From the NCBI RefSeq assembly GCF_019216885.1, contig NZ_JAAQRC020000001.1:2772501-2836500 (forward strand): a DNA stretch of 64,000 nt, given 5' to 3'. The position numbers and the translations under genes are program-made. Below, piece by piece: positions 25,063 through 32,967 of the stretch. How positions within the stretch are numbered: position 1 is the stretch's first letter; each line of letters begins with the position of its first letter. Source of the DNA: Methylobacterium sp. SyP6R (GTDB taxonomy: Bacteria > Pseudomonadota > Alphaproteobacteria > Rhizobiales > Beijerinckiaceae). Below the pieces are notes generated by a model. It was not told where the DNA came from. It saw only the letters and a list, made by a program, of their open reading frames with translations, and made no database searches.

Positions 25063-25404
25063 ATGGCTCGCCTGCGCTCCGATTTCTGGGTCGCCGCCCA
25101 TCTGCGCCGCTGCGCGGTCGAGGGGGTGAGCGCGGTGCAGCGCCGCCGCGGCGCGCCGGAGGCCGGCGCGATCTTCGTCAAGGTCGACCGCCTCGACGGC
25201 CGCGCCGATCTCTACGGCCCGGCGCCCCAGGCCCTGTTCGAGGGCGACGAGACCGCCGGCCGCCGCTTCGAGACCCTGATGCGCGAGGCCCTGCCGCCCG
25301 ACGTCGAGGCCCGGCTCGCCCGTGAGATCCGGTTCGATTCCGACCTCTGGATCGTCGAGATCGACGACCGGGAGGGGCGGCATTTCCTGGATCTCGCCGA
25401 GTAG
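25063..25404 (+). CDS. DUF1491 family protein
   Basis: A 113-residue protein beginning MARLRSDFWVAAHLRRCAVEGVSAVQRRRGAPEAGAIFVKVDRLDG. It ends FDSDLWIVEIDDREGRHFLDLAE, the hallmarks of DUF1491, a small cytosolic alphaproteobacterial family. The function is unknown. The open frame begins upstream at 24931 but without family sequence. It lies 110 bp after the small gene and 137 bp before argE on the same strand. Confidence 0.85.
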   Translation: MARLRSDFWVAAHLRRCAVEGVSAVQRRRGAPEAGAIFVKVDRLDGRADLYGPAPQALFEGDETAGRRFETLMREALPPDVEARLAREIRFDSDLWIVEIDDREGRHFLDLAE

Positions 25405-25540
25405 GGCCGGACGGCCCGCTGTCCGTCGGCGCCGGAACGCGGCATAAGGGGGCGGCTGCCCGCCACGCGGTGGCATCGGCCCTGCAAGCCTCGCGGGGTC
25501 GCGTTTTTTCGTCATCCCCCGTCAGGCCTGCACTCTTCTC

Positions 25541-26731
25541 ATGACGCCCTCCGACCCAGCGGTCCCCGATTCCACGCTCTCCGCCATCACGGACCTCCTC
25601 GCCACCCTGGTGGGTTTCGAGACGGTCAGCTCGGCGAGCAACCTGCCCCTCGTCGATCACGTCGAGGCCTATTGCCGCCGCCACGGCGCCGCGGTCGAGC
25701 GGGTGATGGACGAGACCGGGCGCAAGGCGGCCCTGTGGGTCACGGTCGGACCCACCGACCGGGCGGGCTACGTGCTGTCGGGCCACAGCGACGTGGTGCC
25801 GGTCGAGGGCCAGGACTGGACGCACGACCCGTTCCGGCTGACCGAGATCGACGGGCGCCTCTACGGCCGCGGCACCTCGGACATGAAGGGCTTCCTCGCC
25901 GTCTGCCTGGCGCTCCTGCCCGAGATGGCGGCGGCCCCGCTCGCCCGGCCGCTGCACCTCGCGATCTCCTACGACGAGGAGGTCGGCTGCCTCGGCGTCC
26001 GGCCGCTCATCGCCCGTATCCGCGAGCAGGGCATCGCGCCGCTGGGCTGCTTCGTCGGCGAGCCGACCGGCATGGCGGTGGTGACCGGCCACAAGGGCAA
26101 GTACGGTGCGAAGGCGACGTTCCGCGGCCGCGCCTGCCACTCGGCGCTGGCGCCGACGGGGGTCAACGCCATCGAATACGCCGCGCGCTTCATCGACAGG
26201 GTGCGGCTCACCGCCGAGGGCCTGGCCCGGGACGGCGCCCGCGACGACCTCTACGACGTGCCCCACACGACCGGACTCACCGCCCTCGTCCAGGGCGGCA
26301 CGGCGTCCAACATCGTGCCGGACCGCTGCACCGTCGCGTTCGAGTTCCGGGCCATCGCCGCCGACGATCCCCGTGCCCTCGCCGAGACGGCGCTGGCCTA
26401 CGCCCGCGACGTGCTGGTGCCGGAGATGCAGGCCCGGGATCCGGCCAGCGGCCTCACCGTCGAGCCGACGATCGATTATCCGGGCCTCGACATCGCCCCC
26501 GACGCGCCCCTCGTCACCCTGGCCAAGCGCCTTGCCGGCCGCAATGCCCACGCCAAGGTGTCGTACGGCACCGAGGCCGGCCTGTTCCAGAGCCTCGGCG
26601 ACATCCCCTCGGTGGTGATCGGCCCCGGCGACATCGCCCGCGCCCACAAGGCCGACGAATACGTCGAGACCGCGGAGCTCGCCGAGTGCGCGGGGTTCGT
26701 GCGCCGGCTGATCGTGGAGAGCCGCGCCTGA
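25541..26731 (+). CDS. argE: Acetylornithine deacetylase
   Basis: A 396-residue M20-family metallohydrolase that removes acetyl from N2-acetylornithine in arginine synthesis. Metal-binding motifs are in order: LSGHSDVVPVEGQDWTHDPF (His and Asp), YGRGTSDMKGFLA, and SYDEEVGCLG with the catalytic Glu. GEPTGMAVVTGHKGK and the dimerisation segment HSALAPTGVNAIEYAARFI follow. SYGTEAGLFQSLGDIPSVVIGPGDIARAHKADEYV near the C-terminus is typical of ArgE. Another M20 deacylase specificity is possible, but the C-terminal signature favours ArgE. Confidence 0.9.
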   Translation: MTPSDPAVPDSTLSAITDLLATLVGFETVSSASNLPLVDHVEAYCRRHGAAVERVMDETGRKAALWVTVGPTDRAGYVLSGHSDVVPVEGQDWTHDPFRLTEIDGRLYGRGTSDMKGFLAVCLALLPEMAAAPLARPLHLAISYDEEVGCLGVRPLIARIREQGIAPLGCFVGEPTGMAVVTGHKGKYGAKATFRGRACHSALAPTGVNAIEYAARFIDRVRLTAEGLARDGARDDLYDVPHTTGLTALVQGGTASNIVPDRCTVAFEFRAIAADDPRALAETALAYARDVLVPEMQARDPASGLTVEPTIDYPGLDIAPDAPLVTLAKRLAGRNAHAKVSYGTEAGLFQSLGDIPSVVIGPGDIARAHKADEYVETAELAECAGFVRRLIVESRA

Positions 26732-26738
26732 GACAGGC

Positions 26739-26996
26739 TCAGCGCCGCGGCTCCAGCTCGCCCATCCGGGCGGCGCGGCCCTGCTCGACGTGCCAGCGCG
26801 CATCGGCCACCTGCCGGCGCAGGCTGTTGCGGCGCCAGAGATGATAGAGGCGGAGCGGGTAGCGGGCGGTGCCGGCCCGGGCCTCGTGGTGGGTGAGGCG
26901 CCGCAGCAGGCCCGGCAGGCAGGCGCCCGCCGCCTCGCCGGTGGCGATGTCGCCGAGGCGGACCTGGCGCCGCAATTCGGCCCGGTAATCCTCCAC
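26739..26996 (-). CDS. Hypothetical protein
   Basis: An 85-residue Arg-rich helical protein from a GTG start with GAGGGGGG upstream (VEDYRAELRRQVRLGDIATGEAAGACLPGLLRRLTHHEARAG). The frame is open up to 27299, but that part looks non-coding. The composition (15 or more Arg) suggests nucleic-acid contact, though no domain is recognised. It stops 8 bp after the convergent argE stop. Confidence 0.6.
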   Translation of the reverse strand: MEDYRAELRRQVRLGDIATGEAAGACLPGLLRRLTHHEARAGTARYPLRLYHLWRRNSLRRQVADARWHVEQGRAARMGELEPRR

Positions 26997-27128
26997 GCCC
27001 GTTTCCCCCCTCGCCCATCCGCCTGAAGGAGATGCCGTGCTCGGTGCGGCCCCGACAGGATGGGAAGGTTCGCCGACGGTGGCAACGCGGCATCGTCGCC
27101 CGTCTGCAAAAGGCGTAAGCGGCCGCCC

Positions 27129-27162
27129 AAAAAGAAGCCCTGCCGGCGGGAGCGAGCAGGGC
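27129..27162 (-). terminator. Rho-independent terminator
   Basis: Stem GCCCTGC/GCAGGGC (27137-27143 with 27156-27162) followed on the minus strand by TTCTTTTT. It is placed to end transcripts coming from the Crp-type regulator gene. Confidence 0.55.
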
Positions 27163-27290
27163 GGTGAAGTCGACTTGGGGGCCTCAGCAACATCCCTGAT
27201 GGTCGTCCACCCGGTCGAGACCGGGCCAGCAGGGACGGTCGGGCAAGAATTGCCGCAACACTCGCGATGTTGCTGGTCTTTTTCAGGCCA
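27129..27290. ncRNA. Candidate structured RNA with terminators on both strands
   Basis: In a 344-bp gap, CAGCAACATC (27185-27194) pairs perfectly with GATGTTGCTG (27266-27275). The 71 bp between them hold a CCCGGTC-GA-GACCGGG hairpin. On the plus strand the closing stem is followed by a T run (27279-27283). On the minus strand a 7-bp GCCCTGC/GCAGGGC hairpin (27137-27162) is followed by TTCTTTTT. It could be a small RNA or a structured 3' region of the crp-type gene upstream on the minus strand. It is not a recognised Rfam family by eye. Confidence 0.3.
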
Positions 27291-27340
27291 TTCCATCACC
27301 TATGTGAAGATTCGGCGGGCCTGTGCAGTATCCTCGGCGT

Positions 27341-28090
27341 TCAGGGGCCGTGTGCACCTGCATAATCCGCGATCGAGACGAGGGCCGGCACGTCGCGCAG
27401 GGTGATGGCGGTGGCGCGCTGCTCGATCAGGCCGTCCCGGCGCAGCTGCTGCATCGTGCGGTTCATGTGCACCACGCTCAAGCCGAGCGCATCGGCCAGC
27501 ACTTCCTGGGTGATCGGGAACGAGAACCGGTTCTCCTGCACCCTGTCCACCGCGGCCAGCCGCTCGCACAGCTCCAGGAGGAAATGGGCGACGCGCTCGT
27601 AGGCGGTCTGGCGACCGAGGCGCACCACCTGGTTGACGAGCCAGAACTCCTCCATCTCCCGCGCCTGCCGCAGGGCCGCCGCCAGGCCGGTCCCGCGGTC
27701 CGGCGGGGCGTCCTGCGATGCGGCGCGCTCGCGCAGGGCGCCCGCCTCGCAGACGAGGGCCGGCGTCAGGGTCGTGACCGAGCCGAAGGGCAGCGGGCGC
27801 CGGCGCAGGTCGAAGCCGATCAGGTCGCCGGGCAAGAGGACGACGACGATCTGGCGCCGCCCGTCGGCGAGGAGCCGCTGGCGGCAGGCCCAGCCCTCCA
27901 TCAGCACCTGCGCCCGCGGCGCGGCCTCGCCGTCGCGCACCAGCTCGGCGCGGGCCGGCACCGGCACCGGACGGGCGGTGACCTGGCGCAGCAGCCCCTC
28001 CTCGTCGGACGTCAGCGGGGCGTAGCCGGATAGCTGGCGCAGGACCGCGTCCGGGGCGGCGAGGCCGCGGGCGAGGGGCTCAGCCGGCAC
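27341..28090 (-). CDS. Crp/Fnr family transcriptional regulator
   Basis: A 249-residue protein. The GTG start at 28090 has GGGGGAGA 8 nt upstream; an upstream GTG at 28114 would overlap the preceding gene by 35 nt instead of 11. A cyclic-nucleotide-binding-like beta-roll (about 30-130; DGRRQIVVVLLPGDLIGFDL) and a long dimer helix lead to the winged HTH (FPITQEVLADALGLSVVHMNRTMQQLRRDGLIEQRATAITLRD). No N-terminal Cys cluster of the FNR type is seen, so it is not an Fe-S oxygen sensor of that class. It overlaps the 3' end of the CheB/HWE-kinase pseudogene, hence probably co-transcribed with it. Confidence 0.88.
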   Translation of the reverse strand: MPAEPLARGLAAPDAVLRQLSGYAPLTSDEEGLLRQVTARPVPVPARAELVRDGEAAPRAQVLMEGWACRQRLLADGRRQIVVVLLPGDLIGFDLRRRPLPFGSVTTLTPALVCEAGALRERAASQDAPPDRGTGLAAALRQAREMEEFWLVNQVVRLGRQTAYERVAHFLLELCERLAAVDRVQENRFSFPITQEVLADALGLSVVHMNRTMQQLRRDGLIEQRATAITLRDVPALVSIADYAGAHGP

Positions 28091-29113
28091 CGTCGGTCTC
28101 CCCCGACGACGCACCGGGCGCCTGCGGCACGCCGGCTCCTGCCTGCGGCGCTCGGTTCACGGCCCGCGGCGTTTGGACCGGCAGCTCGACGATGCAGCGC
28201 ACGCCGCCGGGACGGTATGCCGGGGCCGTCGTGGCACAGCACTCGTAGACCGGCCCCTGCGCGATCAGCTCGCGCCCGAAGCCGCGCCGGGTCGGCGCCG
28301 TCGCCAGCAGGGCGGCGCCGCTCTCCTGCCATTCGAGGCGCAGGCGCTTGTCCGCCCCCCCGCCGGAGACGCGCCAGGCGATGACGATCCGCCCCTCCGG
28401 CGGGGCGAGCGCCCCGTACTCGATCGCGTCGGTGGCGAACTCGTGCAGCACCAGGCCCAGGGTCTCGGCGGTCTTCTGCGGCAGGCGCACCTCCGGGCCG
28501 GTGAGGGTCGCCTGGCCGCCGTCCCGCACCGCGTGCGACAGTACCTCCTCGCCGACCGGCTCGGCGAGATCGGTGGCGGCGTCGGCGCTGCGGGTCAGGA
28601 TGGTCTGGGTGCGGGCGAGCGCCCCGAGCCGGCCGTCGAGATGCATCACGAAGTCGTCGAGTGCGGCTCGGCCAGGGTCAGGCCGCCCGCCGCCTCGATG
28701 GCGGTGATGCCCAGCGTCCCGTCGCCGACGGCGAGCACCGCCGCTCCGGCGCTGGCGGCCTGGTCCTCGCCGAGGGAGACCAGGACGGTGTCGAGGCTGC
28801 CCCGCCCGCCCGGGTTGTCCGTCGCCGCGAGGCGGAACCGCCCCTGGACCAGGGCGACGGTGCCGTCCTCGGGCAGGAGGTCGAGGTGCCCGGTCTCGAC
28901 CGGGGCCGGCGCCAGTCCCGTGCGCCGGCGCACCGCGTCGATCGCATCGCGTTGCTGGAGCGCCACCATGACGGCGACGCCCGGCATCTCCGACGCGTCG
29001 GCGAGGAAGCGTCCCAGGGACTCGATCGCGGCTCCCGAGGTGCCGACGCCGACCACCCCCGGCCGCTCGTCCGCGCCATCGGTGCCCGGTTCCGCGCGGG
29101 TCTTCCTCGCCAA
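28080..29113 (-). pseudogene. CheB-like/HWE histidine kinase gene, frameshifted
   Basis: Two reading frames together make one protein. The N-terminal frame, from a TTG with GGAGG 9 nt upstream (29113) to a stop at 28646, resembles a CheB methylesterase domain (GVVGVGTSGAAIESLGRFLADASEMPGVAVMVALQQRDAIDAV). The C-terminal frame (ALDDFVMHLDGRLGALARTQTILTRS, LVLHEFATDAIEYGALAPPEGRI, RRGFGRELI) is an HWE-type kinase ending at 28080. The junction near 28664 is explained by loss of one base (LTLAEP then ALDDF). Either the gene is broken or a sequencing deletion is present. The C-terminal part still has a recognisable ATP-binding N box. Confidence 0.75.
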
Positions 29114-29294
29114 GGGTCGTCGCCTCCGGTGCACGTCGTATCTGAGGTTGCTGCTGACAGTCCCCGACCATACGCGCCCGGCGCCGCGCTGTCAGGCCAA
29201 GCGGCGGCAAACCCGCGGCTTATCGGCCGGATGATCACCTGCCCGCCGAACCTGCCTCCGGTCGCCGCGCAGGCCGTGCCGGCGATCGGGTGTT

Positions 29295-29400
29295 CTAGGC
29301 AGACTTGCGTTGGCAAGCCAACGCTTCGTCCGCTTAGGTTGTTGTTTTATCGCAGATTTTTTTCGCAAAGCCGGCCACCACTTTTGCGAAATCTGCTTAG
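29295..29400 (+). repeat. 106-bp MITE-like element, copy 1
   Basis: It begins CTAGGCAGACTT and ends AAATCTGCTTAG, imperfect 12-bp terminal inverted repeats. It matches the reverse complement of 42210-42315 along its full 106-bp length. It has no coding capacity. Confidence 0.7.
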
Positions 29401-29434
29401 GATGAGCGGGGCATCGCTGTTCGTCCCGTATGGA

Positions 29435-29830
29435 TCAGAACCGCACTCGCCGTCGCAGCATGGCGACCAACTCCATCGGGGCGGCCTGCCGGAGAATCAC
29501 GGCTTCGCAGAGGCGGCCGAGATCGTCGCTGTCATTCACCGCGTACTCGCCGCCGTTGCGTTCGATGAATTCCAAGGCGGCGAAGAACGCCGTGCGTTTG
29601 TTGCCTTGCTGGAAGCAGTGGTTCTGGCCGATGCCTTCCAGAAGGCGGACAGCCAGCACGATGCGGTCGTCCTCACCTTCGTACGCCCAGGCGTTGAGCG
29701 GCCGAGCGGCTGCGCTCTCCAGGCCGCCCCGGTTCAGGACGTGGAAGGGCTCTGAGGTCTCGCTCAGGATTTCCTGGTTGATCGCTTCGATTTCATCCGC
29801 CGTGATCCAAATCGGAGGATCAGCGGGCAA
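29435..29830 (-). CDS. Doc-type (death-on-curing, Fic fold) toxin
   Basis: A 131-residue protein with the Fic/Doc core motif HCFQQGNKRT at residues 71-80. The phosphotransferase His, the Phe anchor and the NKR loop typical of Doc are all present. The metal-binding acid found in many Fic proteins is Gln here. Doc proteins phosphorylate elongation factor Tu. The start overlaps the 3' end of a 227-residue gene by 11 nt, so the two are one operon. That partner is far longer than the usual Phd antitoxin (about 70 residues). Confidence 0.82.
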   Translation of the reverse strand: MPADPPIWITADEIEAINQEILSETSEPFHVLNRGGLESAAARPLNAWAYEGEDDRIVLAVRLLEGIGQNHCFQQGNKRTAFFAALEFIERNGGEYAVNDSDDLGRLCEAVILRQAAPMELVAMLRRRVRF

Positions 29831-30503
29831 GGTAGGCAGCCGTTTTCGGGAACTGCTTCAACCGGCGGGCGGTCCGCTCCCTGACGCCCTCGATATCGGC
29901 TGGCCGGCGAAGGGCATTCTCCATGTATCCGGCCTTCTCATTCTCCTCTCGCGAAGAGGCGGCCTCCAAGGCCTGAGATGCGATGAAGCCGTCCAGCCGC
30001 TCCTTGGCCACTCTAATCCGCATCAGAATTTTATCGTATGTCGCCGCTCGCGCCTTCGCCATCTGCTCGACGCGTTTGATCTCTTTGCGCATGAAGCGCC
30101 CGGTCTCGGCTGAGATCTGGCTGGATTGTTCTAAGAACGGCAAGACATTGCGTATGGTCTCATCGTCCATATCGGCATGGGCCTTGCGGTCGTCTCCCAC
30201 TTTATCCAGTAGTTCGGCAAGATTGGCTGAAATAAATCGGATTTGATCAAGAGATTGCGAGCGACATGCGCTTTCGATCAACGTCGGAAGCTCGGCGATG
30301 CCTTGCAGGGCACCAGCACGCCAAGATGCGTAGACCCCGATCAGGGCGTTCGTTAAGGTGCGAACGTGTTCTTTCGCCTCATCAATTGAGGTATTGGAAT
30401 TGAGCCTCGGCGCAAGGAAAACGGTCGTTGTGGCTCCCGGCTTGCTCCGCACTGCGCGCTGCGCAGCCTCAAAGGCCGACATGTCAAAGGCGGGCATGCC
30501 CAT
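29820..30503 (-). CDS. Helical partner of the Doc-type toxin (candidate antitoxin)
   Basis: A 227-residue mostly helical protein, not recognised as a known family. CAGGAG lies 6 nt before its ATG. A short N-terminal segment (MPAFDMSAFEAAQRAVRSKPGATTTVFLAP) precedes long helices (about 40-170) with coiled-coil character (FMRKEIKRVEQMAKARAATYDKILMRIRVAKERLDGFIASQ). A basic C-terminus follows (ERTARRLKQFPKTAAYLAR). It is the first gene of the two-gene unit and overlaps the Doc-type gene by 11 nt. The order and coupling suggest an antitoxin or a toxin-carrier; this is inference. Lower GC than its neighbours suggests acquisition. Confidence 0.65.
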   Translation of the reverse strand: MGMPAFDMSAFEAAQRAVRSKPGATTTVFLAPRLNSNTSIDEAKEHVRTLTNALIGVYASWRAGALQGIAELPTLIESACRSQSLDQIRFISANLAELLDKVGDDRKAHADMDDETIRNVLPFLEQSSQISAETGRFMRKEIKRVEQMAKARAATYDKILMRIRVAKERLDGFIASQALEAASSREENEKAGYMENALRRPADIEGVRERTARRLKQFPKTAAYLAR

Positions 30504-30590
30504 CGGAATCTCCTGATGGACGGAATGTAGTGCGCCGGTCGCTCATGGCGCAATCCGGCGCCTCGCCTCACCGAAGCTGGCCGCTATGAG

Positions 30591-31382
30591 TTAGCGCCCC
30601 CGCATCCCGCTCCGCCCGCCGATCCGGCGCTCGTAATGCTTGGCGACCCGCAGGTGGCGCGAGATCGCGTAGTTCATCGCCGTGAGGAAGCCGTAGGCGC
30701 CGCGCACGCAGTGGCGCCGGCCGATATAGGCCTTGAGGAAGTTGCCCGGCAGCTCGACGAACAGGCGCCAGGTCGGGATGACGACGCCGCGGGCTTCGAG
30801 GTCGTCGGCCTGCTGGTCGGAATAGCGGTTGAGCTTGTCGAGCTGGTCGCCGAGGGAGCGGACCGAGAAGTGGTGGATCACGCCCTTGAGCCGCCCGATT
30901 GTGGCGCTCGCGTCGAGGTCGACCCGGTCGTGGACCGGCGAGGGCGAGTAGCGGCCGCGGTCGCGCCGGTAGAGCCGCACCGGCCACAAGGTGTAGGCGA
31001 GGCGGTGCGGCCGCGTCTCGCCGGGAAACACCTCGGCGATGCCCAGCTCGTAGGCCGGATGCGGCGGCTCGCCGGCCGAGAACAGCCGCCGGATCTCGGC
31101 GGACAGCTCCGGCGGCACCACCTCGTCGGCATCGAGGTTCAGCATCCAGACGTGCCGGCACTGCTCCTCGGCGAAGCGCTTCTGCGGCCCGTAGCCGGGC
31201 CAGCCCCGTTCGATCACCCGCGCGCCCAAGGAGGCGGCGAGGGCCTGCGTGCCGTCGGTGGAGCCGGAATCGACCACGATCAGGTCGTCGGTCAGGTCGC
31301 GGACCGCCGCCAGCGTGGCGCCGATCCGGTCGGCCTCGTTGTGGGCGATGAGGAAGATCGAGAGGGGGAGGGGGGCGACCAT
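30591..31382 (-). CDS. Family 2 glycosyltransferase (WaaE/KdtX-like)
   Basis: A 263-residue GT2 enzyme. The N-terminal fold is LPLSIFLIAHNEADRIGATLAAVRDLTDDLIVVDSGSTDGT, with metal-binding NLDADEVV at about 101-108. LYRRDRGRYSPSPVHDRV and LDKLNRYSDQQADDLEARG are typical of the LPS inner-core beta-1,4-glucosyltransferase group (WaaE/KdtX). It is predicted to be cytosolic or peripheral at the inner membrane and to act in lipopolysaccharide or related glycan synthesis. It stands alone; the acceptor is unknown. Confidence 0.87.
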   Translation of the reverse strand: MVAPLPLSIFLIAHNEADRIGATLAAVRDLTDDLIVVDSGSTDGTQALAASLGARVIERGWPGYGPQKRFAEEQCRHVWMLNLDADEVVPPELSAEIRRLFSAGEPPHPAYELGIAEVFPGETRPHRLAYTLWPVRLYRRDRGRYSPSPVHDRVDLDASATIGRLKGVIHHFSVRSLGDQLDKLNRYSDQQADDLEARGVVIPTWRLFVELPGNFLKAYIGRRHCVRGAYGFLTAMNYAISRHLRVAKHYERRIGGRSGMRGR

Positions 31383-31689
31383 GGACGACAGGCGAAAAGG
31401 AGGTCCGGCTCGACCGGGCGCCGGACCGTCATCCTTGAGCCTCTAGAGCATTGTTCGGGGTCCTGGAAACCGGCCCCGTCCGGGACGCAAGCGGGCGGGC
31501 GGGAGCGTGCCCTCGCGGCAACGGCCGCCGGAAGAAACGTGGTCCGGCCCCGCCGCCCCATTGGCGCCGCACCGATTTGGCTGATCCTTAAGGAGTGCCC
31601 GGGAGAATCGGGCACGACGAATCGCCGGCTGCCGCAAGGTTTGCCGGTCGGGCGCGGGTGGGGAGCGGGTCTTGGTGCAGGGGGCTCTC
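31383..31689. other. Divergent intergenic region, nothing recognised
   Basis: 307 bp between the glycosyltransferase (minus) and lipoprotein gene (plus). No clear promoter motif or RNA structure was found. Confidence 0.45.
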
Positions 31690-32955
31690 GTGCGGAAAAG
31701 GTGCCTGGGGCTCCTCCTCGCCGCGACCATGCTCGGCGCCTGCGCGGGCGCGCCGAAGGGCGTGCTGGCGCCGGTGGCCGCCACGGTGCCGGGGGCCTCG
31801 CGCGTCGACATGCTGGTGGCGACCACCCGCAAGACCGCCGCCAATCCGGGCGAGATGTATTCGGGCGATCGCGGGCCGGCCCTGTCCTACGCCGACATCA
31901 CGGTGTCGATCCCGCCGGATTCCGTGCGCCAGCCCGGCACGGTGCAGTGGCCCAAGGAGCTGCCCGGCAACCCCGCGACCGACTTCGTGACCCTGAAAGC
32001 CGAGACCCTGGACCGGCCGGAGGCGGCGGCCCGCCTGCGCCATACCGCGCGTGCCGGCAAGCGCCACGTGCTGGTCTTCGTCCACGGCTTCAACAACCGC
32101 TTCGAGGACGCGGTCTACCGCTTCGCCCAGATCGTCCACGACACGAGGGCCGAGGTGGTGCCGGTGCTGTTCACCTGGCCGTCGCGCGGCAGCGTGCTCG
32201 CCTACGGCTACGACCGCGAGAGCACCAACTACTCGCGCAACGCGCTGGAAGGCGTGCTGCGCCGCCTCGCGCAGAATCCGGAGGTGGCCGAGATCACGGT
32301 GCTCGCCCATTCGATGGGCAACTGGCTGGTGCTCGAATCCTTGCGCCAGATGGCGATCCGCGACGGGCGCGTGGCGCCGAAGATCCGCGACGTGGTGCTG
32401 GCCGCTCCCGACGTCGACGTCGATCTGGCCCGCGAGGCGTTTCGCGACATGGGCCCGGGCCGGCCTCGATTGAGCCTGTTCGTGTCGCAGGACGACAACG
32501 CGCTCGCGGTCTCGCGCCTGGTCTGGGGCAGTTCCGGCGCGCGGCTCGGGGCCATCGACCCCTCGACCGAGCCCTACCGGACCGAACTCGCCCGCGAGAA
32601 CATCGCGGTCCTCAACCTGACCGCCATGAAGGGGAGCGACGCCCTCAACCACGGCAAGTTCGCCGGCAGCCCGCAGCTCGTGGCGCTGCTCGGCAACCGC
32701 CTGGCACAGGGCCAGACCATCACCGATTCCCGCGTGGGCTTGAGCGACCGCATCGTCCAGATGACCGCGGGCGCCGCCGCCACGGTCGGCACCGCCGCCG
32801 GCCTCGCGGTCTCGGCCCCGGTCGCGGTCCTCGATCCTCAGAGCCGCGAGACCTATGGCGAGCACCTGCGCAACCTCGGCCAGGGCATCGGCGACACCGC
32901 CGAGGGCGCGGTCGATCTCGCCACCGCGCCGGCCCGGGCGCTCGGCGGGCGCTGA
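31690..32955 (+). CDS. DUF900 alpha/beta-hydrolase lipoprotein
   Basis: A 421-residue protein from a GTG start with AGGGGG upstream; an in-frame TTG lies 18 nt earlier. A lipoprotein signal peptide ends in the lipobox LGAC (VRKRCLGLLLAATMLGAC). The DUF900 hydrolase core shows VLVFVHGFNNRFEDAVYRFAQI, the nucleophile elbow LAHSMGNWLVLESL and VVLAAPDVDVDLARE. The C-terminal 120 residues are Ala-rich and not part of the catalytic fold. It is predicted to be a lipid-anchored esterase or lipase of the periplasm or outer membrane; substrate unknown. Confidence 0.88.
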   Translation: MRKRCLGLLLAATMLGACAGAPKGVLAPVAATVPGASRVDMLVATTRKTAANPGEMYSGDRGPALSYADITVSIPPDSVRQPGTVQWPKELPGNPATDFVTLKAETLDRPEAAARLRHTARAGKRHVLVFVHGFNNRFEDAVYRFAQIVHDTRAEVVPVLFTWPSRGSVLAYGYDRESTNYSRNALEGVLRRLAQNPEVAEITVLAHSMGNWLVLESLRQMAIRDGRVAPKIRDVVLAAPDVDVDLAREAFRDMGPGRPRLSLFVSQDDNALAVSRLVWGSSGARLGAIDPSTEPYRTELARENIAVLNLTAMKGSDALNHGKFAGSPQLVALLGNRLAQGQTITDSRVGLSDRIVQMTAGAAATVGTAAGLAVSAPVAVLDPQSRETYGEHLRNLGQGIGDTAEGAVDLATAPARALGGR

Positions 32956-32967
32956 CGGCCCGGGGCC

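Noticed and set aside
27137..27290. Structured gap RNA as signal recognition particle RNA or 6S RNA
   Set aside because: The conserved SRP apical loop sequence (GGUCAGG...AGCAGCC) is absent, and the structure is too short and branched for a typical 6S bubble.
28640..28680. Programmed frameshift in the CheB/HWE-kinase gene
   Set aside because: No slippery heptamer or downstream pseudoknot was seen at the junction; simple loss of one base explains it better.
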